Source of the DNA: Fictibacillus terranigra
GTDB taxonomy: Bacteria > Bacillota > Bacilli > Bacillales > Fictibacillaceae
Assembly: GCF_030412265.1 (NCBI RefSeq)
Contig: NZ_JAUHLN010000001.1
Span: forward strand, 558,001 to 622,000
DNA: 64,000 bases
Direction of reading: 5' to 3'
The number at the start of each line of letters is the position of its first letter. The first letter of the stretch is position 1. Of the stretch, positions 15,881-25,000 are shown piece by piece. The translations under genes and the position numbers were made by a program. The notes beneath the pieces are model-generated. The model made no database searches. It saw only the letters and a list, made by a program, of their open reading frames with translations, and was not told where the DNA came from.

Positions 15881-16705
15881 ATGATTTATGAATCGCCTCG
15901 TGAACAATACGCTAATATAAAGAAACTGTTGAAAGAGCACAAGCATCATCCCGTATTACAGGGAGTCATTTCAGGAATAAACCGCGGAAAGATCTTTGTC
16001 GATGATGTTGAAACGCCGTCCACCACATTAGTCTGGGCGTTTAATGAGATGTTTTATCTGGCAGGAGTCTGTACAAACCATGCATTCAACTCCTGTCTGC
16101 AGCCATTTATAGCGGATGTTATAAAGTCACAAGCCTTGGAAGTTGGTGAGCAAGACTTCAATCTTGAAGTCTATCCTTCTGAACTGTGGCAGGACGTGAT
16201 CCCATCTATTTTTCCTGTGGGATTAAAAGTCGGTGAGCGGGTGCCTTTCAAGTTTCACCCAGAGCAATTTTCATCTTTTAGACTTAATCCCTTGCCTGAA
16301 GATTATCGAGTGCTGAGAATTACTCCACAGTTGCTTTTCTTGGATTCTCAACAGATCATCAGTAATGAGATTAAGAAATTCTGGAGTTCAGAGGAAGCAT
16401 TCTTTTTACATGGGCTGGGATGGGCTGCTCTCCATGGCAACAAAATCATTGGCACATGTATAAGTGTATTTGCTTGTGGAGATGGCCTGGAGATTGGCAT
16501 CCATGTTTATGACACATCACATCGGGGCAAAGGGCTCGCAACGTGTATGGCTCATGGCATGATCACTGATTGCATGACCATGGGGATTTCCCCTCATTGG
16601 ACAACGGAAAGCTTTAGGTATGATTCCATCGTTATCGCACAAAAGCTTGGTTTTGAAAGGCTTCCTAATTATCAAGTGTACTATCTTCCCTATAACTATT
16701 TTTAA
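15881..16705 (+). CDS. GNAT-family N-acetyltransferase
   Basis: This 274-residue soluble protein has a family-specific N-terminal half and a C-terminal GNAT acetyltransferase fold (about 150-270). Motif A, which binds acetyl-CoA pyrophosphate, reads HRGKGLATCMAHGM, preceded by a strand EIGIHVY. The C-terminal motif FRYDSIVIAQKLGFER is typical of the GNAT branch that acetylates small molecules or peptides. The substrate is unknown. AAAGGAG precedes the ATG, and an intrinsic terminator lies six bases past the stop, so it is a single-gene transcript. Confidence 0.85.
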   Translation: MIYESPREQYANIKKLLKEHKHHPVLQGVISGINRGKIFVDDVETPSTTLVWAFNEMFYLAGVCTNHAFNSCLQPFIADVIKSQALEVGEQDFNLEVYPSELWQDVIPSIFPVGLKVGERVPFKFHPEQFSSFRLNPLPEDYRVLRITPQLLFLDSQQIISNEIKKFWSSEEAFFLHGLGWAALHGNKIIGTCISVFACGDGLEIGIHVYDTSHRGKGLATCMAHGMITDCMTMGISPHWTTESFRYDSIVIAQKLGFERLPNYQVYYLPYNYF

Positions 16706-16710
16706 TGGAG

Positions 16711-16733
16711 CCAGCAATCATTGCTGGTTTTTT
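16711..16733 (+). terminator. Rho-independent terminator
   Basis: CCAGCAAT, loop, ATTGCTGG is followed by TTTTTT. Confidence 0.9.
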
Positions 16734-16742
16734 AATGTTTAT

Positions 16743-16784
16743 ATCGACACATTTTGTCGATGTTTAGGAATTTTATGGTATAAT
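16743..16784 (+). promoter_or_regulatory. Candidate promoter with overlapping operator palindrome
   Basis: An extended minus-10 box, TGGTATAAT (16776-16784), lies 70 bases before the next gene. The palindrome ATCGAC-N7-GTCGAT (16743-16761) covers the minus-35 position, where only a weak TTGTCG is present. A repressor or activator bound there would contact RNA polymerase. The regulator is unknown. Confidence 0.5.
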
Positions 16785-16849
16785 CATGGATATTATTTCA
16801 ATTTTTAGAACTATTAGAATAAAACGTTGGAAAAACATTTCCATGATGT

Positions 16850-18991
16850 ATGGCTGTAGAAGGAGGGGGAATAATCATCAAAAAGGTATCTGTTATTATT
16901 CCAATCTATAATACGAAAGAATTTTTACCAGAGTGCCTGAATTCGGTAATCAACCAGACGTACCCCAATTTAGAGATATTGCTTATAAATGACGGTTCTG
17001 ATAAACCATGCCGTAAAGTGATCATGGAATACGCAAAAAAGGACGATCGTATAAGCGTTATCCATTCTACAGAACGAAAAGGCGTCGGGGCCGCCAGAAA
17101 TGCAGGGATGGATACTGCAACAGGTGATTATGTTTACTTCTTGGATAGTGATGATTATCTGCCTTTGACCACTATTCAGCTCCTGACCGAAAGTATTGGG
17201 CAGTACAGCATGCTATCCGGAAGTGTAAAGAAGATTACCTTTAAAGTAGAAGCCGATCTCCCTGAGCGCACACATAAAGTTTTAGAAAATCGGAACAAAG
17301 ACCGCTTGTTTAGAAATAATTCGGTACTCAACCGATTAATTTCACTTCATTTTATACATAGCCACAACCTCAGATTTAATGAGGAGGTGGAGTGCTATTC
17401 AGACATTTCTTTCCTGATACCCGCCATGATTTATTTAGATCGATGTCCTTATTTAACGGACTGTCTTTATTATAAGAGGGTCAGGAACGATCCCATCACT
17501 AACCCAGCGCTCTCCCAGCTCGAAAGGGATAAAAAGGTTGGTGATTTTTTGCGGATCTATAATGATATGAAAGACTGTTATGGCAATCATGCAGCGGCGT
17601 CCAATTTTCTTGATCAGCAATTTCTAAATTATTACCGCCGATCGATCATCATGCTTCTTGCGGATCGAAAGCAGGTTGAGCAAACCTTTAACAAAGCTTC
17701 AATATCAGCAAAAAAAGTAAACCCCCGATCGATGAAGAAGTTAAATATACTTGTAAAAGCTGAGGTGGATCAGCTGAAAAAAGAGAGGAAGGCCATCTTT
17801 AGCGGATTAATTAAGCTTCACCATTTTCTTTATAATGCAGCAGGAGCCATCAGAAGCAAGCGCAAAATATTTTTAATTCTGTATCGAAGCCTATTTATTC
17901 GGCTGCCCTTAAAAGAAAAAACGGTGGTTTTTGAAAGCTTTTTAGGAAAAAACTACTCTGACAGCCCAAAATATATTTATGAAGAAATGCTAAAAAGTAA
18001 AAAGGGGTATAAATTTGTCTGGATCTTTAATGAAAAAAGGAAAATACCGGGTAACGCAAGACAGGTAAAGCGATTCAGCCTGGCTTACTATTATTATCTG
18101 GCTACTTCTAAATACTGGGTCAGCAATTCGAGACTCCCGATGCATCTTGATAAAAGGCCCGGAAACATCTATTTGCAGACATGGCATGGGACCCCTTTAA
18201 AGCGGCTTGTTTTTGATATGAATGATGTATATTCTGCGAATCCAGATTATAAAAAGCATTTTTATAAGCAGTCAAGAAGATGGGATTATTTGATAGCGGC
18301 TAACCAATATTCATCTGAAATTTTCAGAAGCGCCTTTAAATATGAAAAAGAGATGCTGGAGTTCGGCTATCCCCGCAATGACATTTTGCATGATGCGGAT
18401 CGCGAAGAAAAAGCACAGCAAGTGAAGCTTCAGCTTGGCCTTCCTTTGGATAAGAAGGTAATTCTTTATGCTCCAACATGGCGTGATGATGATTATTATC
18501 AATCTGGAAAGTATAAATTTCAGTTAAGACTGGATCTGGAGGAGATGAAGCAAAGGCTAGGCGATGAATATGTGATCCTTTTGCGCATGCATTATTTTAT
18601 TGCGGACAACATTGATACGGCAGGAGCGGAAGGTTTTGCCTATAACTTCTCCAAGCACAATGATATTGCAGAGCTGTATTTGATTTCAGACTTGTTAATT
18701 ACGGATTATTCGTCGGTATTTTTCGATTACGCGAATTTACAGCGTCCTATTCTTTTTTATACTTATGATTTGGAAAAATACCGGGACACGCTCAGAGGGT
18801 TTTATATTGATATGGAAAAAGAAGTTCCAGGACCGCTTTTAAGAGACAGCAGTGAGGTCATCAGCTCGATTGAAAACATAGATATAGTAAAGAAGCAGTA
18901 TAAAGAAAACTATGGTCGGTTTTACGATAAATATTGCAGCTGGGAAAATGGCAATGCAACGCAGCGAGTGATAGAAAGGGTTTTTAAATAA
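16850..18991 (+). CDS. Fusion of GT2 glycosyltransferase and CDP-glycerol glycerophosphotransferase
   Basis: This 713-residue peripheral membrane enzyme has two catalytic parts. Residues 12-230 are a GT-A glycosyltransferase with SVIIPIYNT, INDGS and the metal motif LDSDDYL near 98. Residues 370-713 are a TagF-type CDP-glycerol:glycerophosphate transferase with TWHGTPLKRL near 443, APTWRDDDYY and the nucleotide-binding TDYSSVFFDYANLQRPI near 617. It should add a sugar and glycerol-phosphate to a wall or capsule polymer. The start is uncertain. The ATG at 16850 has no good ribosome site, while AGAAGGAGGGGG lies within its first codons, ahead of ATA-ATC-ATC-AAA, which suggests a rare start such as ATA or ATC just before KKVSVI. 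It lies 35 kb from the main teichoic acid cluster. Confidence 0.88.
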   Translation: MAVEGGGIIIKKVSVIIPIYNTKEFLPECLNSVINQTYPNLEILLINDGSDKPCRKVIMEYAKKDDRISVIHSTERKGVGAARNAGMDTATGDYVYFLDSDDYLPLTTIQLLTESIGQYSMLSGSVKKITFKVEADLPERTHKVLENRNKDRLFRNNSVLNRLISLHFIHSHNLRFNEEVECYSDISFLIPAMIYLDRCPYLTDCLYYKRVRNDPITNPALSQLERDKKVGDFLRIYNDMKDCYGNHAAASNFLDQQFLNYYRRSIIMLLADRKQVEQTFNKASISAKKVNPRSMKKLNILVKAEVDQLKKERKAIFSGLIKLHHFLYNAAGAIRSKRKIFLILYRSLFIRLPLKEKTVVFESFLGKNYSDSPKYIYEEMLKSKKGYKFVWIFNEKRKIPGNARQVKRFSLAYYYYLATSKYWVSNSRLPMHLDKRPGNIYLQTWHGTPLKRLVFDMNDVYSANPDYKKHFYKQSRRWDYLIAANQYSSEIFRSAFKYEKEMLEFGYPRNDILHDADREEKAQQVKLQLGLPLDKKVILYAPTWRDDDYYQSGKYKFQLRLDLEEMKQRLGDEYVILLRMHYFIADNIDTAGAEGFAYNFSKHNDIAELYLISDLLITDYSSVFFDYANLQRPILFYTYDLEKYRDTLRGFYIDMEKEVPGPLLRDSSEVISSIENIDIVKKQYKENYGRFYDKYCSWENGNATQRVIERVFK

Positions 18992-19003
18992 GGTATAACA
19001 AGG

Positions 19004-19033
19004 GGCCGGTGAATTACCCGGCTTTATTTTTAT
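19004..19033 (+). terminator. Probable terminator after the fusion gene
   Basis: GCCGG, loop, CCGGC followed by TTTATTTTTATG, 14 bases past the stop. Confidence 0.65.
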
Positions 19034-19289
19034 GTAAGGTCTGGACGAGAGGTGAGAAAAAAGGTATACTCTAAATAAGAACATATGTTCGTTTTATAAT
19101 TCGTATTATTCCTCAGAATTAATCCCTTGTAAAGACCTATTTTAAAAATTCCCCCATCTTTCTTTGACTTCTAACATTAAATATTAGGAAATTATGTGAA
19201 ATCAGCAGGGATTTCAGTCTTCCATGAAGTAATTGTGCTATCATCAATTGTTGAACTCAGTGACTAAGCTGAAAGGAGCCTGCTTTGAC

Positions 19290-19961
19290 ATGAACGTTCT
19301 GGTAGCGGAAGACGACTTGCATCTCGGAAAGTTAATTGTCCATATGCTGAAAAAAAACAAATATCATGTGGAGTGGGTATCAAATGGCGACGATGCCTAT
19401 AACACCGCGCTGGCAACTGATTTTGACATTGTTATTCTGGATTGGATGATGCCTGGCCAAAACGGACTGGAAGTGTGCAGGCGGTTAAGATCAAAGGGCT
19501 ATTCTCAAGCGATCTTAATGCTCACGGCAAAGGACTCCGTGCAGGACCGGATTCATGGGCTCGATGCAGGAGCCGACGATTACCTCGTCAAACCGTTTGA
19601 GATTGACGAGCTCCTTGCCAGGCTTAGAGCTTTGTCGCGCCGGAATTTTGCTCCTATCGTGGAGGAGAAAGCCGTTCTTTATGATATTGTTTTGAATCGT
19701 ACAAGCTATAAAGTGAATTCAGCAAAGCGGGAGATTCAGCTGACACCGAGAGAATTTCAGCTCTTTGATCTTCTTGTGCGCAATAGGGGCCAAGTGCTCC
19801 CGAGGGAAACCATTCTTGACCGAGTATGGGGCATAGATGCAGATGTATCGGCGAAAACAGTGGACGCTACTGTAAAGCTTCTCCGCAAAAAACTGGGAAA
19901 GCTCACTAAAAAAGAGATCATTGAAAGTGTCCGCGGAGTGGGGTATCGCCTTGAAAACTAG
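19290..19961 (+). CDS. OmpR-family response regulator
   Basis: This 223-residue DNA-binding regulator has a receiver domain (1-115) with acidic pocket EDD at 7-9, phosphoacceptor Asp51 in VILDWMMPG, switch threonine in MLTAKD and Lys101 in LVKPF. A winged-helix OmpR domain follows (about 128-222) with LTPREFQLFDLLVRNRGQVL and KTVDATVKLLRKKLG. It is paired with the histidine kinase that starts within its last codons. The ATG at 19290 is chosen because the receiver starts there and GAAAGGAG lies 11 bases upstream; the frame is open to 19233 but adds nothing typical. The LtaS-family gene downstream hints at envelope control. Confidence 0.92.
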   Translation: MNVLVAEDDLHLGKLIVHMLKKNKYHVEWVSNGDDAYNTALATDFDIVILDWMMPGQNGLEVCRRLRSKGYSQAILMLTAKDSVQDRIHGLDAGADDYLVKPFEIDELLARLRALSRRNFAPIVEEKAVLYDIVLNRTSYKVNSAKREIQLTPREFQLFDLLVRNRGQVLPRETILDRVWGIDADVSAKTVDATVKLLRKKLGKLTKKEIIESVRGVGYRLEN

Positions 19962-21312
19962 CCTTTATTCCCGCTGGAATCTGTTGAAAAACCTGAACCT
20001 CATCAGCCGTACCCAATGGCGGCTGACGATGATTTATACCGGCATCCTGATGCTGTTTTTAATTCTTTTTATGGTCATCGTTTATTTTTTGCTTTATGGA
20101 GTGATTGTCAGCAGCCAGGAGGATCAGCTGAAAAAACTCGTGGATCAGGAAGTAACGGTCATCAAACAAAAACTGATAAAAGGAAAAACGCCTTCCATAC
20201 AAAACTTTGTGATGCTTTCTGATGAGCAGTTCTTCTATTACGTGGTCGATGCGAAAGGCAATCTTCTGACGGGCGATGAGCTTTATCATCATCTTCGCCC
20301 GAAGCTGTATCAAGAGCTGGAAGGATGGAATCCAGACCCCAAAGAGATTCGCTATGAGAACCTAGATATCTCCTATTTTGTTCCCTGGAAAGAGGATCCG
20401 AACAAGCGGAACATTGATTTAATGATGGCAGGACGCAAAATATATAAAGGAAATCAATTCATTGGTATTTTATATGTAGGGAAAAGCATATCCAATAGAG
20501 TAGAACTTTTTGACTGGCTATTGAATATTTTTGCCATTTTGCTTGTATTCTTTTCCTTTGTCGCCTTTTTTATCAGCTATTTTATGTCGAAGCGAGCGAT
20601 GTCGCCGATCATTAAATCGTATATGAAACAGCGCGAATTTGCTGCGGATGCGTCACATGAACTGCGAACGCCATTAAGCGTTATTTTATCGTCAATTAAT
20701 GCATTGGAGATGGAAAAGCCGCTTCAGGAGGATGAATTTTCAAACTCCGTACTCTCCAATATGAAATATGAAGTGAAGAGGATGATTAAGCTGGTAGGAG
20801 ATTTGCTCACATTGGCCCGTTCCGATGCGGAAAATACGAAGTTGCGAAAAGAAGTGTTCGATCTTCACGAGCTTTCAAAAAAAGTGGTTCATTCGGTTGA
20901 AACTCTTGCGGATGAAAAACGTATAACATTAAAGCTGAACGCACCTGCTAAGCTTTTTGTGTACGGGAACCGTGCGCGGCTGGATCAGCTTCTTTACATT
21001 CTGCTGGAGAATGCAATCAAGTATTCACCGGAAGAAGCAGAGGTTAAGCTTGAACTTACTCTGAAAAATGAAGATAAAAATAAAATGCTCGTTATATTGG
21101 TTGAGGATCAGGGTATAGGGATAAAGCCTGAAGAACGCGAACGGATATTTGAGCGTTTTTACCGTACGGATAAATCACGGTCCAAACAGCTTGGAGGCCA
21201 CGGTTTGGGGCTTGCGATTGCAAAATGGATCGTCGAATCTCACAGCGGCTGGATCCATGTTGAGGGCAAGTCCGGAAAGGGAAGCGTTTTTACAATTAAA
21301 ATACCGCAATAA
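19951..21312 (+). CDS. Sensor histidine kinase, partner of the upstream regulator
   Basis: This 453-residue membrane kinase has membrane segments at about 25-48 and 190-212 around an extracytoplasmic sensor loop of about 140 residues. Only a short linker, without a recognisable HAMP domain, leads to the H-box ASHELRTPL, with His near 236. The ATPase part shows the N-box ENAIKYSPEE, the G1 box DQGIGIKPEERERIFERFYR and the G2 box GGHGLGLAIAKW. The start is TTG 19951, which overlaps the regulator gene by 11 bases and follows GGAGTGGGG; translational coupling is likely. The missing HAMP resembles small-loop kinases that sense envelope conditions, but the signal is unknown. Confidence 0.9.
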   Translation: MKTSLYSRWNLLKNLNLISRTQWRLTMIYTGILMLFLILFMVIVYFLLYGVIVSSQEDQLKKLVDQEVTVIKQKLIKGKTPSIQNFVMLSDEQFFYYVVDAKGNLLTGDELYHHLRPKLYQELEGWNPDPKEIRYENLDISYFVPWKEDPNKRNIDLMMAGRKIYKGNQFIGILYVGKSISNRVELFDWLLNIFAILLVFFSFVAFFISYFMSKRAMSPIIKSYMKQREFAADASHELRTPLSVILSSINALEMEKPLQEDEFSNSVLSNMKYEVKRMIKLVGDLLTLARSDAENTKLRKEVFDLHELSKKVVHSVETLADEKRITLKLNAPAKLFVYGNRARLDQLLYILLENAIKYSPEEAEVKLELTLKNEDKNKMLVILVEDQGIGIKPEERERIFERFYRTDKSRSKQLGGHGLGLAIAKWIVESHSGWIHVEGKSGKGSVFTIKIPQ

Positions 21313-21494
21313 TAAACGAAAACAACTGCTAAAGTAAGAAATTTTTAGGAAAAATAAATAAAAATAAAATTAAATCTTTGCTTTTCATCATATTTTCACT
21401 TTTGCTATTTATAATAAAATAGACTAAAATTTACAGGTGCGAAAAAAAGCAAATAGACAATTATGTTTTAGAGGTACTAGAAGAGGTGAAAGAA

Positions 21495-23510
21495 TTGAAA
21501 GGTCTTTTAAAAGCTGGCCAAAATGTTGTACAAAAGCATCTTGGTTTTTTCATTTTAGCTGTTGTTCTTTTTTGGCTAAAAACGTATACAGGCTATCTCG
21601 CTGAATTTAATCTTGGTATAGAAAATGGAATGCAGAAATTCTTGCTGCTGATTAACCCGATCAGTTCAGCTATTTTCTTTTTTGGGCTGGCTCTCTTTGC
21701 AAAAGGTAAAAGAGCCTACATCTGGACGATTGTCCTTAACTTTTTCCTTTCCTTTGTTTTATATGCAAACATCGTGTATTACCGATTTTTTAATGATTTC
21801 ATCACGATGCCGACCCTTACTCAAACGAAAAACTTCGGGGATCTGGGAGGAAGCATCTGGGAACTGCTGAAGCCTTATGACCCGCTTTATTTTATTGATA
21901 CCATCATACTAACCGTTCTGGTGGCTGCAAAATTCATCAAACCGGAGCCGGTTCGAATGGCTCGCAAGAAAGTGCAGCTCGTGCTGGTTTCAGCGATTGC
22001 GCTGCTTATTATCAACATCGGTTTGGCGGAAACAGATCGTCCGCAGCTTTTGACGCGTACATTTGACCGCAACTACTTGGTGAAATACCTTGGAACATAC
22101 AACTATGTGATTTATGATGCTATTCAAAGCATGCGTATTTCCGCGCAAAAAGCATCTGCAGATTCAAGCGATATGGGTGACGTCCTCAACTACAAAGACG
22201 CCAACTACGCTAAGCCTAATCCTGCTTACTTTGGCAAGGCGAAAGGCATGAATGTCATTTACATTCATCTGGAATCATTCCAGAACTTTTTGATCAACTA
22301 CAAACTGAATGGTGAAGAAGTGACACCGTATTTAAACTCGTTCACAAAAGATAAAAATACGTTATACTTTGATAACTTTTTCCACCAAACAGGTCAAGGT
22401 AAAACATCAGATGCAGAATTCATGCTGGAAAATTCCATCTATGGACTTCCGCAAGGTTCAGTATTTACTACGAATGGGAATAACACGTTCCAGGCAGCAC
22501 CTGCTATTTTAGGTCAAAAAGGTTATACTTCTGCCGTGTTCCACGGGAACTACAAAACATTCTGGAACCGTGATGAAACGTATAAATCTTTTGGTTATGA
22601 CAAGTTCTTTGATGCAAGCCATTATCAGATGAAGGATGAAGATGTAGTTAACTACGGCCTCAAGGATAAACCATTCTTTAGAGAATCCATCCCAATGCTG
22701 AAAACATTGAAGGAACCGTTCTATACGAAATTTATTACGCTATCCAACCATTTCCCTTATCCGATCGATGAAGAAGAAGCTACCATCGGTCCGGATGATA
22801 CAGGAGATGGATCAGTCGACCGTTATTTCCAGACAGCACGTTACCTGGATGAATCGATTAAAGAGTTTATGGATTACTTGAAATCTTCAGGGCTTTATGA
22901 CCGCTCTGTCATTGTCATGTACGGTGACCATTATGGTATTTCTGAAAACCATAATGAGTCGATGGCCAAAGTTCTGGGCAAAGATCAAATTACTCCATAC
23001 GACAATGCCCAATTGCAGCGAGTACCGTTCATGGTCCATGTTCCAGGGATTAAAGGCGGAGTACAGCACCAGTATGGCGGACAAGTCGATGTGCTTCCGA
23101 CATTGCTTCACTTGCTCGGAATCGATACAAAAGAGTATGTCCAGTTCGGAACTGACTTGCTGTCCAAAGATCATCAACAAGTTGTTCCATTCCGTAACGG
23201 AAGCTTTGTGAGTCCAAAGGTTACCGCGATCAATGGAAAATACTTTGATACCAAAACTGGGCAACCGGTTAAAAAAGATCCGGAAATTCAGAAGGAACAG
23301 GAATTTGCCGAAAACTCACTCCAGCTTTCTGACAAAGTGGTTTACGGAGACCTGCTTCGCTTCTATACTCCACGTGATTTTAAACCGGTAGACCGTTCGA
23401 AATACGATTACAACTTCCGCGGTGAAGAAAAAAGTAAAGCAAAAACCGAAGGCGAAGGGCAACCAAAGCAGGAAGAAGCACCTGCAGGCCAGTCACAAGA
23501 GCAAAACTAA
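21495..23510 (+). CDS. ltaS: LtaS-family lipoteichoic acid synthase
   Basis: This 671-residue protein has five N-terminal membrane helices (about 15-190) and an extracellular sulfatase-like domain. That domain has NVIYIHLESFQNFLI, the nucleophile region HQTGQGKTSDAEF with Thr near 304, the metal site MYGDHYG and the histidine-containing TLSNHFPYP. LtaS enzymes polymerise glycerol-phosphate from phosphatidylglycerol onto a glycolipid anchor. The C-terminal tail is rich in Lys, Glu and Gln. The start is TTG 21495, five bases after AGAGGTGA; a GTG at 21486 falls within that ribosome site. A two-component system lies directly upstream, 180 bases away, and a terminator directly after. Bacillus species carry several paralogs, so assignment to the main synthase is not certain. 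Confidence 0.88.
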   Translation: MKGLLKAGQNVVQKHLGFFILAVVLFWLKTYTGYLAEFNLGIENGMQKFLLLINPISSAIFFFGLALFAKGKRAYIWTIVLNFFLSFVLYANIVYYRFFNDFITMPTLTQTKNFGDLGGSIWELLKPYDPLYFIDTIILTVLVAAKFIKPEPVRMARKKVQLVLVSAIALLIINIGLAETDRPQLLTRTFDRNYLVKYLGTYNYVIYDAIQSMRISAQKASADSSDMGDVLNYKDANYAKPNPAYFGKAKGMNVIYIHLESFQNFLINYKLNGEEVTPYLNSFTKDKNTLYFDNFFHQTGQGKTSDAEFMLENSIYGLPQGSVFTTNGNNTFQAAPAILGQKGYTSAVFHGNYKTFWNRDETYKSFGYDKFFDASHYQMKDEDVVNYGLKDKPFFRESIPMLKTLKEPFYTKFITLSNHFPYPIDEEEATIGPDDTGDGSVDRYFQTARYLDESIKEFMDYLKSSGLYDRSVIVMYGDHYGISENHNESMAKVLGKDQITPYDNAQLQRVPFMVHVPGIKGGVQHQYGGQVDVLPTLLHLLGIDTKEYVQFGTDLLSKDHQQVVPFRNGSFVSPKVTAINGKYFDTKTGQPVKKDPEIQKEQEFAENSLQLSDKVVYGDLLRFYTPRDFKPVDRSKYDYNFRGEEKSKAKTEGEGQPKQEEAPAGQSQEQN

Positions 23511-23515
23511 ACAAG

Positions 23516-23548
23516 AAAGCATTGCCTGGAAACAGGCAGTGCTTTTTT
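23516..23548 (+). terminator. Terminator after the LtaS-family gene
   Basis: AAAGCATTGCCTG, loop GAAA, CAGGCAGTGCTTTTTT. Confidence 0.9.
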
Positions 23549-23553
23549 CTTTA

Positions 23554-23582
23554 TAAAAAAAGCACCCGTTCATGCGGGTGCT
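23554..23582 (-). terminator. Terminator of the minus-strand glycerophosphotransferase gene
   Basis: On the minus strand AGCACCCG, loop, CGGGTGCT is followed by seven T residues. It sits back to back with the plus-strand terminator. Confidence 0.88.
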
Positions 23583-23587
23583 CAAAT

Positions 23588-24850
23588 TTACACGTTTTTA
23601 CGGGTTAGCAAGTAGTCAATCACTCGGTCAGAAGAATGGCCATCATGCAAGCTGCAAAACGTTTTATAAAACTCGCTGTAATCAGGTGCTACTCCTTTAA
23701 TGACTTTAGGCAGGGCCTGAAGCAGCTGTTCTTCGGTGTAGCAGATCTCACCTGCATGCCGTTCGCTTAAGTCAAAGTAAGAGCCTCTTAAAGGACCGAC
23801 ATAATCGTCGTAGTCAGGGACGTAATAAATAACAGGTTTCAAGCTGCAGTACCAGTCAAATACAATGGAAGAGTAATCGGTGATAAGGACATCAGCTGCA
23901 CACATCAGCTCAATGGCATCGTCCCAGCCGCTGACATCAATAACTCGGCCAGCGAGACCTGTTATTTTATCATCAGAGCTGCTCATATGATGAGATCGGA
24001 TGAGCAATATCGCGTCTTCAGGAGCATGCTCAATAAATTTAAATGGATCTAACATCAAATTGAATTCGAACATAGAGTTCCCAAGATGTTTGCCATCGCG
24101 CCAAGTGGGCGCATAAAGGTAGACAGGCACGTTATCGTTGTGTACTCCAAGTTTTTCTCTTATTTTTTGTCTGACATTCAAGTACCTATCGTTATCATAG
24201 AAGATATCATTGGAAGGATAACCGAATTCTACGACTTCCCCTTCATACCTAAAAGCTGATTTGAAGATCTTTGTAGAATAAGGATTTGGAGATAATAGGG
24301 CATCCCATTTCGTTGATTTCACATAGAACTCAGGAGTCGAGCGTCTTTCTAATGGACGGGATAAAATGTCCCAATGCAGTCTTTTGAAAGGTGTACCGTG
24401 CCAGGTTTGAAAATAGAATGTCTCCGGCCGATGGTACCAAAGCGGGAAAGTCGTGTTGTTGATAATATATCGTGACCGTGCGAGAAAGTTATAATACTCT
24501 GAGGATGCTCTTTCTACAATAATAGGATCTCCCGGAATCTTTTCTTTGCCGGAATAACACCACACATATGTATAATTCGGATACCGTTCAATCATGCGTT
24601 CATAAATGTATCTCGGGTTGCCAGTATACTGTTTTCCCAAATTACTCTCGAAAAAGAACAGGTGCTGATCAACCTTATTAGCCTCTGCGGCCTTTTTGTA
24701 TTGCCAAGGTACTCCAAATCCGCGAGACTGCGCAATGAAATTAAAAACTGCAGGATATTTGGGGAATACATTCTTCTTTAAGTCATCCTGAGAAATCGTC
24801 GAAAAATAATCCAAAACAAAGGGGTTTAAATCCAAAGAATCCGTTTTCAT
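23588..24850 (-). CDS. CDP-glycerol glycerophosphotransferase family protein
   Basis: This 420-residue protein is a single TagF/TagB-type transferase. It shows FFESNLGKQYTGNPRYIYE, TWHGTPFKRLHWD near 146, APTWRDGKHLG and TDYSSIVFDWY near 323, plus a C-terminal helix ending in HSSDRVIDYLL. These residues bind CDP-glycerol or CDP-ribitol and transfer the polyol-phosphate to a growing polymer. It has only about 60 residues before the domain, less than in TagF polymerases, so it may act as a primase or on a minor polymer. It stands alone between two terminators, convergent with the LtaS-family gene. Confidence 0.88.
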   Translation of the reverse strand: MKTDSLDLNPFVLDYFSTISQDDLKKNVFPKYPAVFNFIAQSRGFGVPWQYKKAAEANKVDQHLFFFESNLGKQYTGNPRYIYERMIERYPNYTYVWCYSGKEKIPGDPIIVERASSEYYNFLARSRYIINNTTFPLWYHRPETFYFQTWHGTPFKRLHWDILSRPLERRSTPEFYVKSTKWDALLSPNPYSTKIFKSAFRYEGEVVEFGYPSNDIFYDNDRYLNVRQKIREKLGVHNDNVPVYLYAPTWRDGKHLGNSMFEFNLMLDPFKFIEHAPEDAILLIRSHHMSSSDDKITGLAGRVIDVSGWDDAIELMCAADVLITDYSSIVFDWYCSLKPVIYYVPDYDDYVGPLRGSYFDLSERHAGEICYTEEQLLQALPKVIKGVAPDYSEFYKTFCSLHDGHSSDRVIDYLLTRKNV

Positions 24851-24965
24851 TTCTCCACCTCCAGCGTCTGTTAGAAAACATTTTTATCCATTGTCATCAT
24901 TTACCTATTATACCTTAAGCCCAAACATCTTCCAATGAAGTGTTGTCGGATGGTGGAACAGAAAA

Positions 24966-24998
24966 ACAGATGCCAAGGCGATGGCATCTGTTTTTTTA
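24966..24998 (-). terminator. Bidirectional terminator after the acyltransferase gene
   Basis: ACAGATGCCA, loop, TGGCATCTGT with a T run on the plus side and an A run (T on minus) on the other. Confidence 0.85.
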
Positions 24999-25000
24999 AC

